A stretch of 64,000 nt of DNA, from assembly GCA_016794985.1 (NCBI GenBank), contig JAEUIQ010000070.1:151043-215042 (forward strand). Reading direction: 5' to 3'. Position 1 is the stretch's first letter. Each line of letters opens with the position of its first letter. Made by a program: the position numbers and the translations under genes. The notes beneath the pieces are model-generated. The model had not been told where the DNA came from, made no database searches, and was given only the letters and a program-made list of their open reading frames with translations. This DNA is from Planctomycetaceae bacterium (GTDB lineage: Bacteria; Planctomycetota; Planctomycetia; Pirellulales; Pirellulaceae). This document shows, piece by piece, positions 25,180-34,893 of this stretch.

Positions 25180-25432
25180 ATGTGGACAGGGGAATGCGGG
25201 GAGAGGAATGGATGGCAGGGGAATGTGGCGACGCTGCGAAGCATTCTTTCTGGAGAAAACAGGCCCGAATGGGCCGAAACAACCTTAGCCGGTCGGCGCA
25301 AGCCACCGGTTAGAGTGGAGCCTCGTCCCAAAAAGGCCTGTAGGGCCGACACAAGTGCTGAACGTGAGCACAAAAAATTGCTTCACAGCGTTGGGAATGT
25401 GGCGGGAGGAATGTTGAGGGGAATGAACATTT
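25180..25432. repeat. Repeat-rich intergenic region: degenerate GGAATG units and REP-like hairpins
   Basis: Between about 25180 and 25230, and again at 25397-25427, GGAATG-starting units of roughly 14 bp recur (GGAATGTGGACAGG, GGAATGCGGGGAGA). They are degenerate relatives of the 14-bp array at 30640, in the opposite orientation. Between them are two hairpins: GGCCC-GAAT-GGGCC (25262-25275) and CCGGT-c-GGC-GCAA-GCC-ACCGG (25289-25309), the latter with a GNRA-type loop. The whole gap 25110-25806 has no supported gene. Confidence 0.6.
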
Positions 25433-25806
25433 ACTTCGGTCATCGATTTTGGTAGCGATTCCAGAGATGACCTGCGAGTAGCGTGTGCACGAAATATGCT
25501 GGGGTGAGTTATCGATCACGGGATTCGGATTATCGCTGTTTTCTTGGCGATTACTTTTTGAGTCGATTGGGAGTCTTTAAAGTCAACGAGCATGGCAACA
25601 CCGTGCTGCGAATGATGCGCGCGTCCGAAAAGTGGAGGCAACCACGGGCCTGGCGAGATGACCAACGTGCTGATTTGCAGAACGAACGACCAAAGCGGTG
25701 ATTAGGCGATCGAATTGTCCCCGCACTTTGATTTCGGACAATGGAAAGATTTTTGAACAGACGTGAACGAAGGTAACAAAATGGCCGATCATCGGCCGGA
25801 ATCTTG

Positions 25807-27978
25807 TCAACGTGAGTCGTCCTTCAATTCGCTCAGCTTCCAAAATTCGACCCGGGAGTCTCGCAAGCCAATAGCGATTTCGTGCCCAGTACTGGACATT
25901 GCCATGCCATAGGCGGGCGCGTGGGAGGTGGCGTGTCGCCACGTTTCCTGCCAAGTGTCGCGATCAAAGAACCGCAGCAGGTTTTCCTCGCCGCTGGTCA
26001 AGACGAACAACCGATCGGTGCCGGGCTGAAAGCCAAAGCCTGTGATGCCTTTCTTGGATTCGGACCAAACGGTTTCGCCGGTCGCGACTCTGTAGACTTG
26101 AATCTGATCGAAACGAACCTCATAGGTCCAATGACGAGCCCGTTTACCGGCCGCGATGGCCACGTATTCGCCACTGTGGTCGAAAAACACCGATTGAACT
26201 TGCATGGCAACAGCCCACTCACGAACGACCTCGCCGAATTTTGTCTCCAGTATTGTCAGCTTTTCTTGATTGACCACGGCAACACTTTTTCCATCTGGGG
26301 ACACGGTTCCAACCAAGCGATCGGATTTATCAAACTCGTGATGAAGTCGGGTCTCCGAAATCTGCTTACCGGACTTCGAATGACTGAATCGCAGACGCAA
26401 GATTTCATCATTTTCAATGTACAAGTCTCGAATCACTTGACCGCTTGGATCAAAGCCCAAATGCACCGACTTGATGTTCGGTTGAGATTCGTCTTGAACC
26501 CCGAGCAGTGCCTTCATAGTCGACAACGCGCCAGTTGGTTTAATCTTGTAAAGCACCTTGAAATTGTCGTCCGACCAGTCACCGCTTTCGACATCATGCC
26601 AATATTCGGACCCAAGGCGGATCCGTTGCGGCTTGGTTGGCGAGTAGACGCTGTTGTCGATGTTGTAAGCGGGACGCTGGGTCAGCTTGGCCTCGTTGTC
26701 ATTCCTGAGAAAACTATGATTCGCATGAAACGCGACGACCTGGTCGTTGTCGGTGTACGAAATGGGACCACGGTACGGCAAACGATTCAAAGCGAGGTCC
26801 ATTGTTCGCGCAAAATGTTCGTCGAACTTGACTTCTACGAGGCTCACGTCATTGATACTCTCTACCATGAGAGATTGGTGCGCCGGTCGAATAGACCGTC
26901 GGAAAAAACCGGGAGAAAAATCCGAATGGCCGACAATCTCCTCCCTGTTGATGTCGTAAACGAGTGTCTTCGAGCGGAAAGGCCGCTGGCCAGTCGGTAA
27001 TTCTGTAACGACTAGAAAACAAATCTCGCCATCCGTCGAAAATAGGCCACCAACGGATTCAATATCTTGCAGTAGCGTGGTGGTTTTCTCGGTTTTTCTG
27101 TCCCACATGATGGCGACTTTACGGACCGTGTCCTGCAGCAAAAACTTGTTTCCCGTCACATCATTGGCTCTCACTTGCAAGCCTGCGGGTAAACCGATGG
27201 TCTCCGGCCCAAGGACGGAATTGTCGCGAAGGTCCCAGACTTCTAGCGTCGGCGAAAGTAGAACCTCGTGCTCAGAGATTGGAAAAACGGAAGCATTCGA
27301 GCGGATGCCGCGAACGGTTCCTGCCAAGTAGTCAAACGCCATGATCGTTTGGTTGTTGAGAATCAAAACGGTTCGATTGTCGCGCAAGGCGTGGCTAAAA
27401 AAAACTTGATAGTCTTCGTCCGCGACGCATTCGGATAAATCCCACGTATGTATGGGATTCCCAGATCGATCGTAGACCAACAAGCGATTTCCGGTCGCAG
27501 AATCGTCGTCGATTGGCAACACCTCGTCGTCGCCATCCCAATACAGATCTGGAGTTGAAGGGGACTGTCCAGTCTCTTTGATCAAGAGCAGCTTGAAATC
27601 TCCGTTCGGCGAGTACACAAGACCTTGCACTCGCTCGCGGGTCAGGTCGATAGAAAGTTCAACGGTTCGCGTGACCTTTCGTTGATCCCAATCGATTTCC
27701 AGCAGCCGCCGACCTTCGATCCCCAGCAAATACTTCCCGTCGGGCGACCAAGCTCGATAAGGACTTGACGGCAGTTGCAGTGACAAGAAATCCGCTTTCC
27801 CAACCAAGCGAATTCCCGGTGCAACGTGCTTGACCCAATCGTCATTTTCGTTTGTGGTTTGCTGTGCCACCGATCGCGAGTTTCCCGCGACGCACAAAAG
27901 AACCCACAGTAATAACTGTGCGATTGAGAATCGTCGCGTCAGAGGGCAACGTGTTAGTCGATCGCGATCAGCTCGCAT
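25807..27978 (-). CDS. Exported WD40-like beta-propeller protein
   Basis: 723 residues from ATG 27978, supported by GGAAG six bases upstream; a GTG at 28002 is the alternative. Signal peptide at residues ~15-40 (RRFSIAQLLLWVLLCVAGNSRSVAQ). The rest has repeated propeller strands such as YRAWSPDGKYLLGIEG, GLVYSPNGDFKLLLI, LVGTVSPDGKSVAVVN, VFFDHSGEYVAIAAG and GMAMSSTGHEIAIGLRDSRVEFWKL, the WD40/PQQ-like pattern. No enzyme motif is visible. Probably periplasmic and acting in protein contacts. Confidence 0.82.
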   Translation of the reverse strand: MRADRDRLTRCPLTRRFSIAQLLLWVLLCVAGNSRSVAQQTTNENDDWVKHVAPGIRLVGKADFLSLQLPSSPYRAWSPDGKYLLGIEGRRLLEIDWDQRKVTRTVELSIDLTRERVQGLVYSPNGDFKLLLIKETGQSPSTPDLYWDGDDEVLPIDDDSATGNRLLVYDRSGNPIHTWDLSECVADEDYQVFFSHALRDNRTVLILNNQTIMAFDYLAGTVRGIRSNASVFPISEHEVLLSPTLEVWDLRDNSVLGPETIGLPAGLQVRANDVTGNKFLLQDTVRKVAIMWDRKTEKTTTLLQDIESVGGLFSTDGEICFLVVTELPTGQRPFRSKTLVYDINREEIVGHSDFSPGFFRRSIRPAHQSLMVESINDVSLVEVKFDEHFARTMDLALNRLPYRGPISYTDNDQVVAFHANHSFLRNDNEAKLTQRPAYNIDNSVYSPTKPQRIRLGSEYWHDVESGDWSDDNFKVLYKIKPTGALSTMKALLGVQDESQPNIKSVHLGFDPSGQVIRDLYIENDEILRLRFSHSKSGKQISETRLHHEFDKSDRLVGTVSPDGKSVAVVNQEKLTILETKFGEVVREWAVAMQVQSVFFDHSGEYVAIAAGKRARHWTYEVRFDQIQVYRVATGETVWSESKKGITGFGFQPGTDRLFVLTSGEENLLRFFDRDTWQETWRHATSHAPAYGMAMSSTGHEIAIGLRDSRVEFWKLSELKDDSR

Positions 27979-28112
27979 AAAGTACTTCCACTCAACGGTC
28001 ACTCGAACAGCATCACAATGTTACCAATTAATCCCGCGAACGCAAAGTTTTGCCCCAATAGTCGGTTAGAACCTTGCATACAGGCCCGCAACGCGCCACT
28101 CGGAATTCCAAA

Positions 28113-29252
28113 CTACTTGTCGTCGGCACTCGGCCGAAGTTCGCTCAAACGAACTCGGTGCGAGACGCGTTGCTTTCCGTTGATATCAATCAGCTGCAAA
28201 TGTACCTCAGGATCTTCCGCATTCCAATCCATTTCGATCATGCCAAAGTTGTTCTCGCGAACCACCTCGCCAACTCGATTTTGATTTTCATCGACGGAAG
28301 GCCAGGTTTCCGTCAGACCGCTCGAAGTAACATCGTACAAGGGATAAAGTCCCGGAACGGGCAGCTTCGATACTTCGCCCCAATGAACATCTCCCGAGAT
28401 AAACACGACACCATTCGCCTTCGTCTCTTGAATGACTTCGGTCATTTTTGTTAACTCGTGCGGCAAGTTCGTCCAGGATTCCCAGCCGTTATGTTGATGA
28501 CTAAATTGGATACTTGAAGCAATAATTCGTACGTCAGCCGGTTGTCGAAGTTGCTCCGCAAGCCATTTCCATTGCTCCGCACCCAAAAACGTCTTGTTCG
28601 GATTGGGATCCGGATGGTAATCGTTTTTCCACGATCGCAGTTTGTTTTGCGCCAACGGATCGCGAAAGCTGCGTGTGTCGAGCAAAATGACTTGCAGCGT
28701 TCGTTGGCCATTGGAAAACATGTGCGCGTGATAGATTCCCGGATGTTGTCGACGCGGACTATCTTGGGGCTCACGCCAAAAGTCCAAGAAGATTTCGCGA
28801 GACTCGGCAGCCGGCCGATACTCTTTTCCCGAGTCGTTCGCTCCGTAATCATGATCGTCCCAGATCGCCAAGGTCGGCACTGCGGCGCGCAAGGCTTGAA
28901 ACTCGGGTTTCGTACCTAATTGCTCGTACTTGGCTCGCAACACGTTCATGTCTTCGGTGTCACCGTAAATATTGTCCCCCAGATAAATGAACAAGTCCGG
29001 TTGCCGACGGACAACATCGCGGAGGATCGGTTGCGATTTATTCTGGTTCGCACAAGAGCCAAAGCAGATGCGCTGGACCAGGCCCGTCACTTCGGCAACC
29101 GACTTCGCCGGTGCCTTGGCGGCGGAGGTAATGACTTCTTGAGCCACGGAGTGTTGCGTTAACGTCACGAACAACAAAGCGAGGACTGTCCACGTGGAAC
29201 AGAAGGCTCTTGCATCAATTAATCGAATCACGGAACAGTCTCTCTTTCGCAT
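28113..29252 (-). CDS. PhoD-like alkaline phosphatase (metallophosphatase)
   Basis: 379 residues from ATG 29252. Hydrophobic export signal at residues ~18-38. Metal and active-site motifs of the PhoD family: CFGSCANQNK, LFIYLGDNIYGD, LAIWDDHDYGANDSG, RTLQVILLDTRSFRDP and GVVFISGDVHWGE. It should hydrolyse phosphate mono- or diesters outside the cytoplasm using calcium or iron. It is shorter than B. subtilis PhoD because the N-terminal domain is missing, a common form in planctomycetes. It follows the rhodanese gene on the same strand with 6 bp between, so the two are likely cotranscribed. Confidence 0.93.
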   Translation of the reverse strand: MRKRDCSVIRLIDARAFCSTWTVLALLFVTLTQHSVAQEVITSAAKAPAKSVAEVTGLVQRICFGSCANQNKSQPILRDVVRRQPDLFIYLGDNIYGDTEDMNVLRAKYEQLGTKPEFQALRAAVPTLAIWDDHDYGANDSGKEYRPAAESREIFLDFWREPQDSPRRQHPGIYHAHMFSNGQRTLQVILLDTRSFRDPLAQNKLRSWKNDYHPDPNPNKTFLGAEQWKWLAEQLRQPADVRIIASSIQFSHQHNGWESWTNLPHELTKMTEVIQETKANGVVFISGDVHWGEVSKLPVPGLYPLYDVTSSGLTETWPSVDENQNRVGEVVRENNFGMIEMDWNAEDPEVHLQLIDINGKQRVSHRVRLSELRPSADDK

Positions 29253-29258
29253 TAAAAG

Positions 29259-30425
29259 TCATTTTTGTGATTGCTCGGATTTCGAAACGGAATTTTCGAC
29301 CGGGTTATCGGTCTTCAACTGCAGCCAACCTGGAGTATTGCCTTGGGCTGTTTCATCGCGGACATAGCGAGTGCTCCAACCCGCCCATCCTTCGGAATAG
29401 TTGCGAATGTTTTTCGCACCGCTTAACCAAGCATAATAAAACGCCGCACTGGATCGCCACCCGCCGCCGCAATAAAACACCTGGAGCGATTCCGAATTCG
29501 GGGCCGACTCTTTAGATAAGTCCAGCCCATTGACTTGCCACTCCGCGTAGATCTCGCGAGGTGGCCGCAGTCGTCCGTTCGCTAACTTGTACGTCTGCGA
29601 CGAGTCGTCCGCATCTCCAAGCCAAATCGCACTCGGGATTCTGCCTTTGGCGTCCAAGTACGAATAGCCGCTGACGTGACCGTCGTACTCGGCTCGGCTG
29701 CGCAGGTCGAAAATCCGCACTGGAATTTTTTGATCGCTGGCCTGGGCCCCCTCGGTTCGCTCAATGCCATCTCGAATAGTCGCCGTCTCGATGATCCAAT
29801 CGGCACGCGGTGATGCGGCGAAGGCGACCGGTCGCAATTCATTCGTTCTTGCTTCAAGATCGTATCCTGCATCCGTCCAAGTCCGTGCGTCACCGTCCAG
29901 GATTCTCACATCTTTCACGCCTGCGTACATCAAGATCCACCACACTCGGGTCGCCGCAATCAATTGCTCGCTGTAGACAATCACCAGGGTGTCGGGAGTG
30001 ATGCCCAATTCACCAATAGTTCGTTGCAACGAATCGATCGGTCGCAGCTTCCATTCGGGATATCCGTTCTCGAAGAGATCGGTATTGATGTGAATGGCCC
30101 CCGGGATGTGTCCGCGATGATAATCCTTCGCGGCCGCCAACTCCGCCCAACTCGCTTCGGCAATCACAAGTCTTCGTGGGGCGCGATTGATCTCAGCTCC
30201 TGTGGTGACGTTGCTGGAATTCTCAGAATCGTCTTCGAGAACACCCAAAGGATCGCCCGCAGAGGTGGGCTGAGAGTCCAACAACGACTTGAGCCACTCC
30301 ACGGTCACCAACCCGTGCTCGTTGCCAACTTGCCGCGCGATCTCAGGTGTTGCCTGCGGCGGTTCACTGGACCGGCAACCCAAACACAACATCGCAAAGA
30401 AGCACAGCCAGTAATTCAATTTCAA
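29259..30425 (-). CDS. Rhodanese-type sulfurtransferase, lipoprotein
   Basis: 388 residues from a TTG at 30425, supported by GAGGT eight bases upstream. Lipoprotein signal MKLNYWLCFFAMLCLGC with the lipobox cysteine at 17. Two rhodanese domains: residues ~85-195 (HIPGAIHINTDL, LVIVYSEQ, inactive in the loop) and ~230-365 (DLRSRAEYDGHVSG, QVFYCGGGWRSSAAFY with the catalytic Cys). This is the order of thiosulfate or mercaptopyruvate sulfurtransferases. An anchored, extracytoplasmic site is unusual. It is 6 bp upstream of the PhoD gene. Confidence 0.9.
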   Translation of the reverse strand: MKLNYWLCFFAMLCLGCRSSEPPQATPEIARQVGNEHGLVTVEWLKSLLDSQPTSAGDPLGVLEDDSENSSNVTTGAEINRAPRRLVIAEASWAELAAAKDYHRGHIPGAIHINTDLFENGYPEWKLRPIDSLQRTIGELGITPDTLVIVYSEQLIAATRVWWILMYAGVKDVRILDGDARTWTDAGYDLEARTNELRPVAFAASPRADWIIETATIRDGIERTEGAQASDQKIPVRIFDLRSRAEYDGHVSGYSYLDAKGRIPSAIWLGDADDSSQTYKLANGRLRPPREIYAEWQVNGLDLSKESAPNSESLQVFYCGGGWRSSAAFYYAWLSGAKNIRNYSEGWAGWSTRYVRDETAQGNTPGWLQLKTDNPVENSVSKSEQSQK

Positions 30426-30639
30426 AGCGTCTTGACCTCAATTCAATCAGCGCCCACTAACTGGCCAGCCGTTGCGGCCCGATGATCATCGGGCTTGATT
30501 GTCTTCTCTAAAGCGTCGGCCGTCAACAATTTCACCTGTACAATTTGGGTCGCGGACTTTTGACATGCCACTCGGCAGCGGATGAATTAGTAGAATTTAC
30601 GGAGCGACCCTTCCAAAAGCCGAGCGCGGCATCCCTCTG

Positions 30640-31059
30640 CCCACATTCCTTTGCCAACATTCCTTTGCCCACATTCCTTTGCCAACATTCCTTTGCCAAC
30701 ATTCCTCTGCCAACATTCCTCTGCCAACATTCCTCTGCCAACATTCCTCTGCCAACATTCCTTTGCCCACATTCCTTTGCCCACATTCCTCTGCCCACAT
30801 TCCTCTGCCAACATTCCTTTGCCCACATTCCTTTGCCCAAATTCCTTTGCCCACATTCCTCTGCCCACATTCCTTTGCCAACATTCCTTTGCCCACATTC
30901 CCCTGCCCGCATTCCTCTGCCAACATTCCTCTGCCAACATTCTTCTGCCCACATTCCTTTGCCCACATTCCTTTGCCCACATTCCACTGCCCGCATTCCT
31001 CTGCCAACATTCCTCTGCCAACATTCCTCTGCCCACATTCCTTTGCCCACATTCCTTTG
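30640..31059. repeat. Tandem array of thirty 14-bp units
   Basis: Exactly 420 bp of units of the form CCMACATTCCTYTG with no change of length. Nearly all variation is C/A at position 3 and T/C at position 12, with rare changes elsewhere. Degenerate part-units flank both sides. In the second half a larger 84-bp period (six units) is visible, starting with the units that contain CCCGCATTCC. Because 14 is not a multiple of 3, all frames stay open on both strands; the resulting 160-190-residue frames (with repeated WAEECWQRNV-like units) are by-products. It lies between the rhodanese and ceramidase genes. Confidence 0.95.
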
Positions 31060-31316
31060 CCGCCAATCCTTTTCCTCGCGTCAGCGGCGTCTGCAGTGCG
31101 AGTAGTTGCTACTCGGTGCATCCGGCCCCGGAATCACCAAAATTGCCACGTGTCCTGCCAAGTGCCAAACTCCAAACAGTAGTGGGGCACGCCTGAGATT
31201 GGACTGTTTGCTTGGCTAGTTGAGATGCGATACCATGAATGGCTGGGACGCTGGTTTGGATCGAGTTGCCGAATTAGCCGTTTCCACAGATGTATTGAAT
31301 TTAGGACTCGACCACG

Positions 31317-32813
31317 ATGCGAATCGACTTATGGGCGTATTACTTGGCGTGTTTTATCTTCTCCAGCTCGGTTGTCGATCGTGTTGCGTCCGCGCAAACT
31401 GACTTGATTGCCGAGAACAGCTTGGTGGTCGGAGTTGCCGAAGTTGACATCACGCCGCCGCTAGGTTTTCCGATGGCCGGCTATTATCACGAGCGACTGG
31501 CCGAAGGCGTGCTTAATCCACTCAAGGCCCGCGCCATAGTCTTCCGCGAAGGCAACACTGCGGGCGCGATGGTTGTCTGTGACCTGATCGGCGTTGCGAC
31601 TGATTTAGCGAATGAAGTTCGGCAGCGGGCCTCTGAGCGGACTGGCATACCGGAAAGCAACATCGCAGTTTCCGCGACGCATTCCCACACGGCTCCGGAT
31701 TACATCAAGGAACTCTACCTTTATCTTGGAAAAGAACAGCAAGAAGAACGGCGCGCCAAATACGTCCAAAAACTAATTGATGGACCAGTTGAAGCCATTG
31801 TTCAGGCTCACTCAAGTGCTCGACCGTCAATCCTGGCTACCGGATCGGCAGTGCAGTCGCCCGTCGTTTCCTTCAATCGCCGATTTGTGATGCGGGACGG
31901 TAGCGTGCAGACCTGGCAAGCGCTGTCCAACCCGGACGTCGTTCGAGCCGCCGGGCCGATCGATCCAGAGATTGCGATCTTGGCCATCCGCGATGCGAAG
32001 ACCAACGCGACTCGCGGCATTGTGAGCAACTTTGCGTTGCATCTGGATACTGTTGGTGGAATGCGATGGAGCGCCGACTATCCATACTACCTCGAGCGAA
32101 CCCTGCGCAGCGCATACGGCCCCGAATTGATTTCGATCTTCGGCACTGGCTGTTGCGGCGACATTAATCACGTTGACCCATCAAGTGACATAAGGAACAA
32201 AGCTGAGTTCATTGGCAATTCGATCGGCAATTCGATCACCCAACAGATCGGGCAACTGAAGCCAATAGAAAATACTCGATTGGTCATCAAGTCGCAGGTC
32301 GTCGGCTTGCCGCTGGAAGATGCGACCCGGGACGAAGTAGAAAAGGCCGCCCAACTCGTTGATCTGGCCAACCGTGGTGGAAAAGTTGAATTTCTCGATC
32401 ACGTCTTTTCGTACAAGAAACTCGTCCTTGACCATTTGCGGCATCGCGAGCCGTATGTGAAGTCGGTCGACCATATCAAATGGGGTCTTAGTCGATCGCT
32501 GGCGGGAGTGGGCGAATCGTTACCAGTCAACTTGACGGTCATGACGATTGGCGACGACGTGGCGATTGTTTGTCTGCCTGGCGAAGTCTTCGTCGAGTTG
32601 GGACTCGCGATCAAACGTGGTTCTCCGTTCGGTACGACCATCGTGTTGGAACTATCGAATGCGGTCGAGTCCATCTACATACCACATCGCGCGGCCTATG
32701 CGGGAGGCAGCTATGAAGTGACGAATTCCACCGTACAACCGGGCAGCGGAGAAATTCTCGTGGAAACGGCACTCAAATTGTTGCGTGCCGCTGCGACAGA
32801 CCCCTCAAAGTAG
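31317..32813 (+). CDS. Neutral/alkaline ceramidase-like hydrolase
   Basis: 498 residues from ATG 31317 with an N-terminal export signal (YYLACFIFSSSVVDRVASA). VVGVAEVDITPPLGFPMAGYY is the typical start of the neutral/alkaline non-lysosomal ceramidase N-terminal domain. Zinc-site motifs: SATHSHTAPDY and NFALHLDTVGG; FGTGCCGDINHVDP follows. The C-terminal immunoglobulin-like domain of full ceramidases is missing, as is common in planctomycetes, so the substrate may be another amide or ester. Followed by an esterase gene on the same strand. Confidence 0.88.
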   Translation: MRIDLWAYYLACFIFSSSVVDRVASAQTDLIAENSLVVGVAEVDITPPLGFPMAGYYHERLAEGVLNPLKARAIVFREGNTAGAMVVCDLIGVATDLANEVRQRASERTGIPESNIAVSATHSHTAPDYIKELYLYLGKEQQEERRAKYVQKLIDGPVEAIVQAHSSARPSILATGSAVQSPVVSFNRRFVMRDGSVQTWQALSNPDVVRAAGPIDPEIAILAIRDAKTNATRGIVSNFALHLDTVGGMRWSADYPYYLERTLRSAYGPELISIFGTGCCGDINHVDPSSDIRNKAEFIGNSIGNSITQQIGQLKPIENTRLVIKSQVVGLPLEDATRDEVEKAAQLVDLANRGGKVEFLDHVFSYKKLVLDHLRHREPYVKSVDHIKWGLSRSLAGVGESLPVNLTVMTIGDDVAIVCLPGEVFVELGLAIKRGSPFGTTIVLELSNAVESIYIPHRAAYAGGSYEVTNSTVQPGSGEILVETALKLLRAAATDPSK

Positions 32814-32871
32814 TCAGAAGAATTATTGTCTTCGACGTGCGTTGGTTGATTTTTTCGAATTGGAGTTCGCG

Positions 32872-34371
32872 ATGAAGCGGCGTATTTACTGGATCGGATT
32901 ATGCTTGGTGTTTAGCATGATCTTGGCTCCGACTGCCGAGTGTGAAGAACCGCTGCGTGTGGCGAATGTGTTCAACGAATCGATGGTTTTGCCGAGCGCT
33001 CGAGTGATACCGATTTGGGGCTGGGGCCCAGCGCTCGCTTCCCTGCACGTGTCTTTGGGGACGCAGACTGCGACAACGACAAGCGATAAATCGGGATTCT
33101 GGGCAGTGAGCTTCCCGCCCCAGCAAGCTTCGTTTGCACCGCGGTCATTACTTGTACAGTGTGGCGAAGATCGAGTGGAACTTGATGGGTTGCTTGTCGG
33201 GCGAGTTTGGCTGGCCGCCGGGCAATCGAACATGCAATGGACTTTGGGTCAATCGCTCGCAGAACGCGCGGAACTCGCCGATCGAATCTCGCTCGAAGAG
33301 TCGATGCAGATTCGATTCGTTCACCTCGATTTGGGACCAGCGACGGAAATTCAAAATGATCTACCGAAGCGAGTGTGTTGGACGCGGGTGGATCGTGCGG
33401 CGGCGGCAAACATGTCTGGAGTCGCGTTCTTCTTTGCGCAACGGCTGGCTCACGAACTTCAAGTCCCCATTGGTATCATCGATGTCTCACGAGGTGGGAC
33501 CCCAATCGAGCCCTTCATTCCGCGTGATGCGTTTCTAGGACATCCGACTCTAGAGGCCGAGTTGCAACTGGGAGACATTGAAGATCTTGCCGGACTTAAA
33601 GCACTACGCGGCGGCGTGTTTGCCCGCGATGTGGCATGGTTGCCAGGTCGGCTGTTTCATTCGCGAATCGCCCCACTGGTGAGGCTACCAATACACGGAG
33701 CGATTTGGTACCAAGGGGAATCAAATTGCGGAATTGACGAGGACCCGACCGATTATCGCGTCAAAATGCACGCGCTGCGTCGCGGTTGGCGAACGGCGTT
33801 TGGTCAAGCGGATCTGCCAATACACTACGTCCAACTACCCGGCAGTGGTGCCGGAGCCAATTGGCCGATGCTGCGCGAGGAGCAGCGAGTCTCGCAAGAT
33901 TTGCCGACCAGCGGAATGGTGGTGACGATCGATCTGGAAGGAGATGGGATCCATCCCTGGAACAAGTTTGATGTGGGAGACCGGTTGGCTCGTCTTGCTC
34001 TTTATGATGAGCCGAATGTCAAAGCCCGTGTGCCACGAAGCGGTCCGACCTATACGAGTATGGTTCGATTGGACGACTCCATTTTGATTCAGTTCGATGG
34101 CTGTAGTGATTTATGGATCGGATGCAAGAGCGGAACGGACGCTCCGATGCGTCTAGGTACCGATGAAGTGCCAGGATTTGAAGTCCGGCTCGGCAGCGGC
34201 GAATGGAAAGCGGTCGAAGCTAAGGTTGGGAAGGCAAGTGTGCGATTGACAGGTGATGGCGTTCTGGAAGCGAAAGCGATCCGATACGCTTGGTCACCGA
34301 CACCTCCGGGCACATTCGTGTACGACGATTCGTTGCTTCCGGCCTCGCCCATGGAAATCAAACTGCAATAG
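32872..34371 (+). CDS. Sialate O-acetylesterase-like SGNH hydrolase
   Basis: 499 residues from ATG 32872, decided by GGAG six bases upstream. Signal peptide (WIGLCLVFSMILAPTAECE). SGNH motifs: WLAAGQSNMQW with the nucleophilic serine, WYQGESNCG, and DGIHPWNK with the catalytic Asp and His. Flanking beta-sandwich parts match the SASA family. It removes acetyl groups from sialic acids or related sugars outside the cytoplasm. It lies 58 bp after the ceramidase-like gene, so the pair may be an operon for surface glycan or lipid breakdown. Confidence 0.92.
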   Translation: MKRRIYWIGLCLVFSMILAPTAECEEPLRVANVFNESMVLPSARVIPIWGWGPALASLHVSLGTQTATTTSDKSGFWAVSFPPQQASFAPRSLLVQCGEDRVELDGLLVGRVWLAAGQSNMQWTLGQSLAERAELADRISLEESMQIRFVHLDLGPATEIQNDLPKRVCWTRVDRAAAANMSGVAFFFAQRLAHELQVPIGIIDVSRGGTPIEPFIPRDAFLGHPTLEAELQLGDIEDLAGLKALRGGVFARDVAWLPGRLFHSRIAPLVRLPIHGAIWYQGESNCGIDEDPTDYRVKMHALRRGWRTAFGQADLPIHYVQLPGSGAGANWPMLREEQRVSQDLPTSGMVVTIDLEGDGIHPWNKFDVGDRLARLALYDEPNVKARVPRSGPTYTSMVRLDDSILIQFDGCSDLWIGCKSGTDAPMRLGTDEVPGFEVRLGSGEWKAVEAKVGKASVRLTGDGVLEAKAIRYAWSPTPPGTFVYDDSLLPASPMEIKLQ

Positions 34372-34510
34372 TTGATTCGGAGGCTTGGTCACGTGATGGT
34401 TGCCGATGGCGGATGGTGTGTCGCGTCCAAAATGTCGCGTCCAAAAGAACGTCCCCTATGCAGTTGCTGGCTACTTAGTGGAACGCGGCAGCAGACTGCC
34501 GCAGGCCAAA

Positions 34511-34587
34511 GGGACACCATGGGGACAGACCCCGTCATGGCGAGCACACGATAGGGACACCATGGGGACAGACCCCGTCATGGCGAG
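34511..34587 (+). repeat. Two direct copies of a 34-bp GGGGACAG-type unit
   Basis: Copies at 34511-34544 and 34554-34587 are identical over 34 bases and centre on CCATGGGGACAGACCCC. A third, weaker GGGACAGAC occurs near 34611. They belong to the same GGGGACAG family as the clusters at 39.8 and 63.6 kb. The gap 34372-34893 has no other supported feature. Confidence 0.75.
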
Positions 34588-34893
34588 GGACTGCGGCGGA
34601 GGCGACTCGAGGGACAGACTCTTTGGGGTCGCAAGTGATTGGTGAATCGGCTGGGAGATTTCCAGTTTTAAGTTTTAGACCTTGGATCCAACCCTAAAAA
34701 GTGCCGAATTTGCTAGCTCGAAATGGAATCAACTAGGGTTTGCGAAAATTCCGTGGACCCATCCCCGACGAATCTGAAATTGTTTGGTACACTATGAGCG
34801 ACTTTGCTCCACTCATTTGCTAAGGTGCTGCCGCCCCGACTCGCATGGACGACGAGCTGATTAATCGTAGTTCTTTTTGGCACCAGACAACGC

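Noticed and set aside
25110..25373. N-terminal extension of the small membrane protein up to 25373
   Set aside because: It covers the REP-like hairpins and degenerate repeats; the membrane protein reads naturally from 25109.
30532..31196. Open frames of 160-190 codons on both strands across the 14-bp array
   Set aside because: They exist because a 14-bp unit without stop codons is open in every frame. The products are mere repeats, overlap in six frames and have no ribosome sites.
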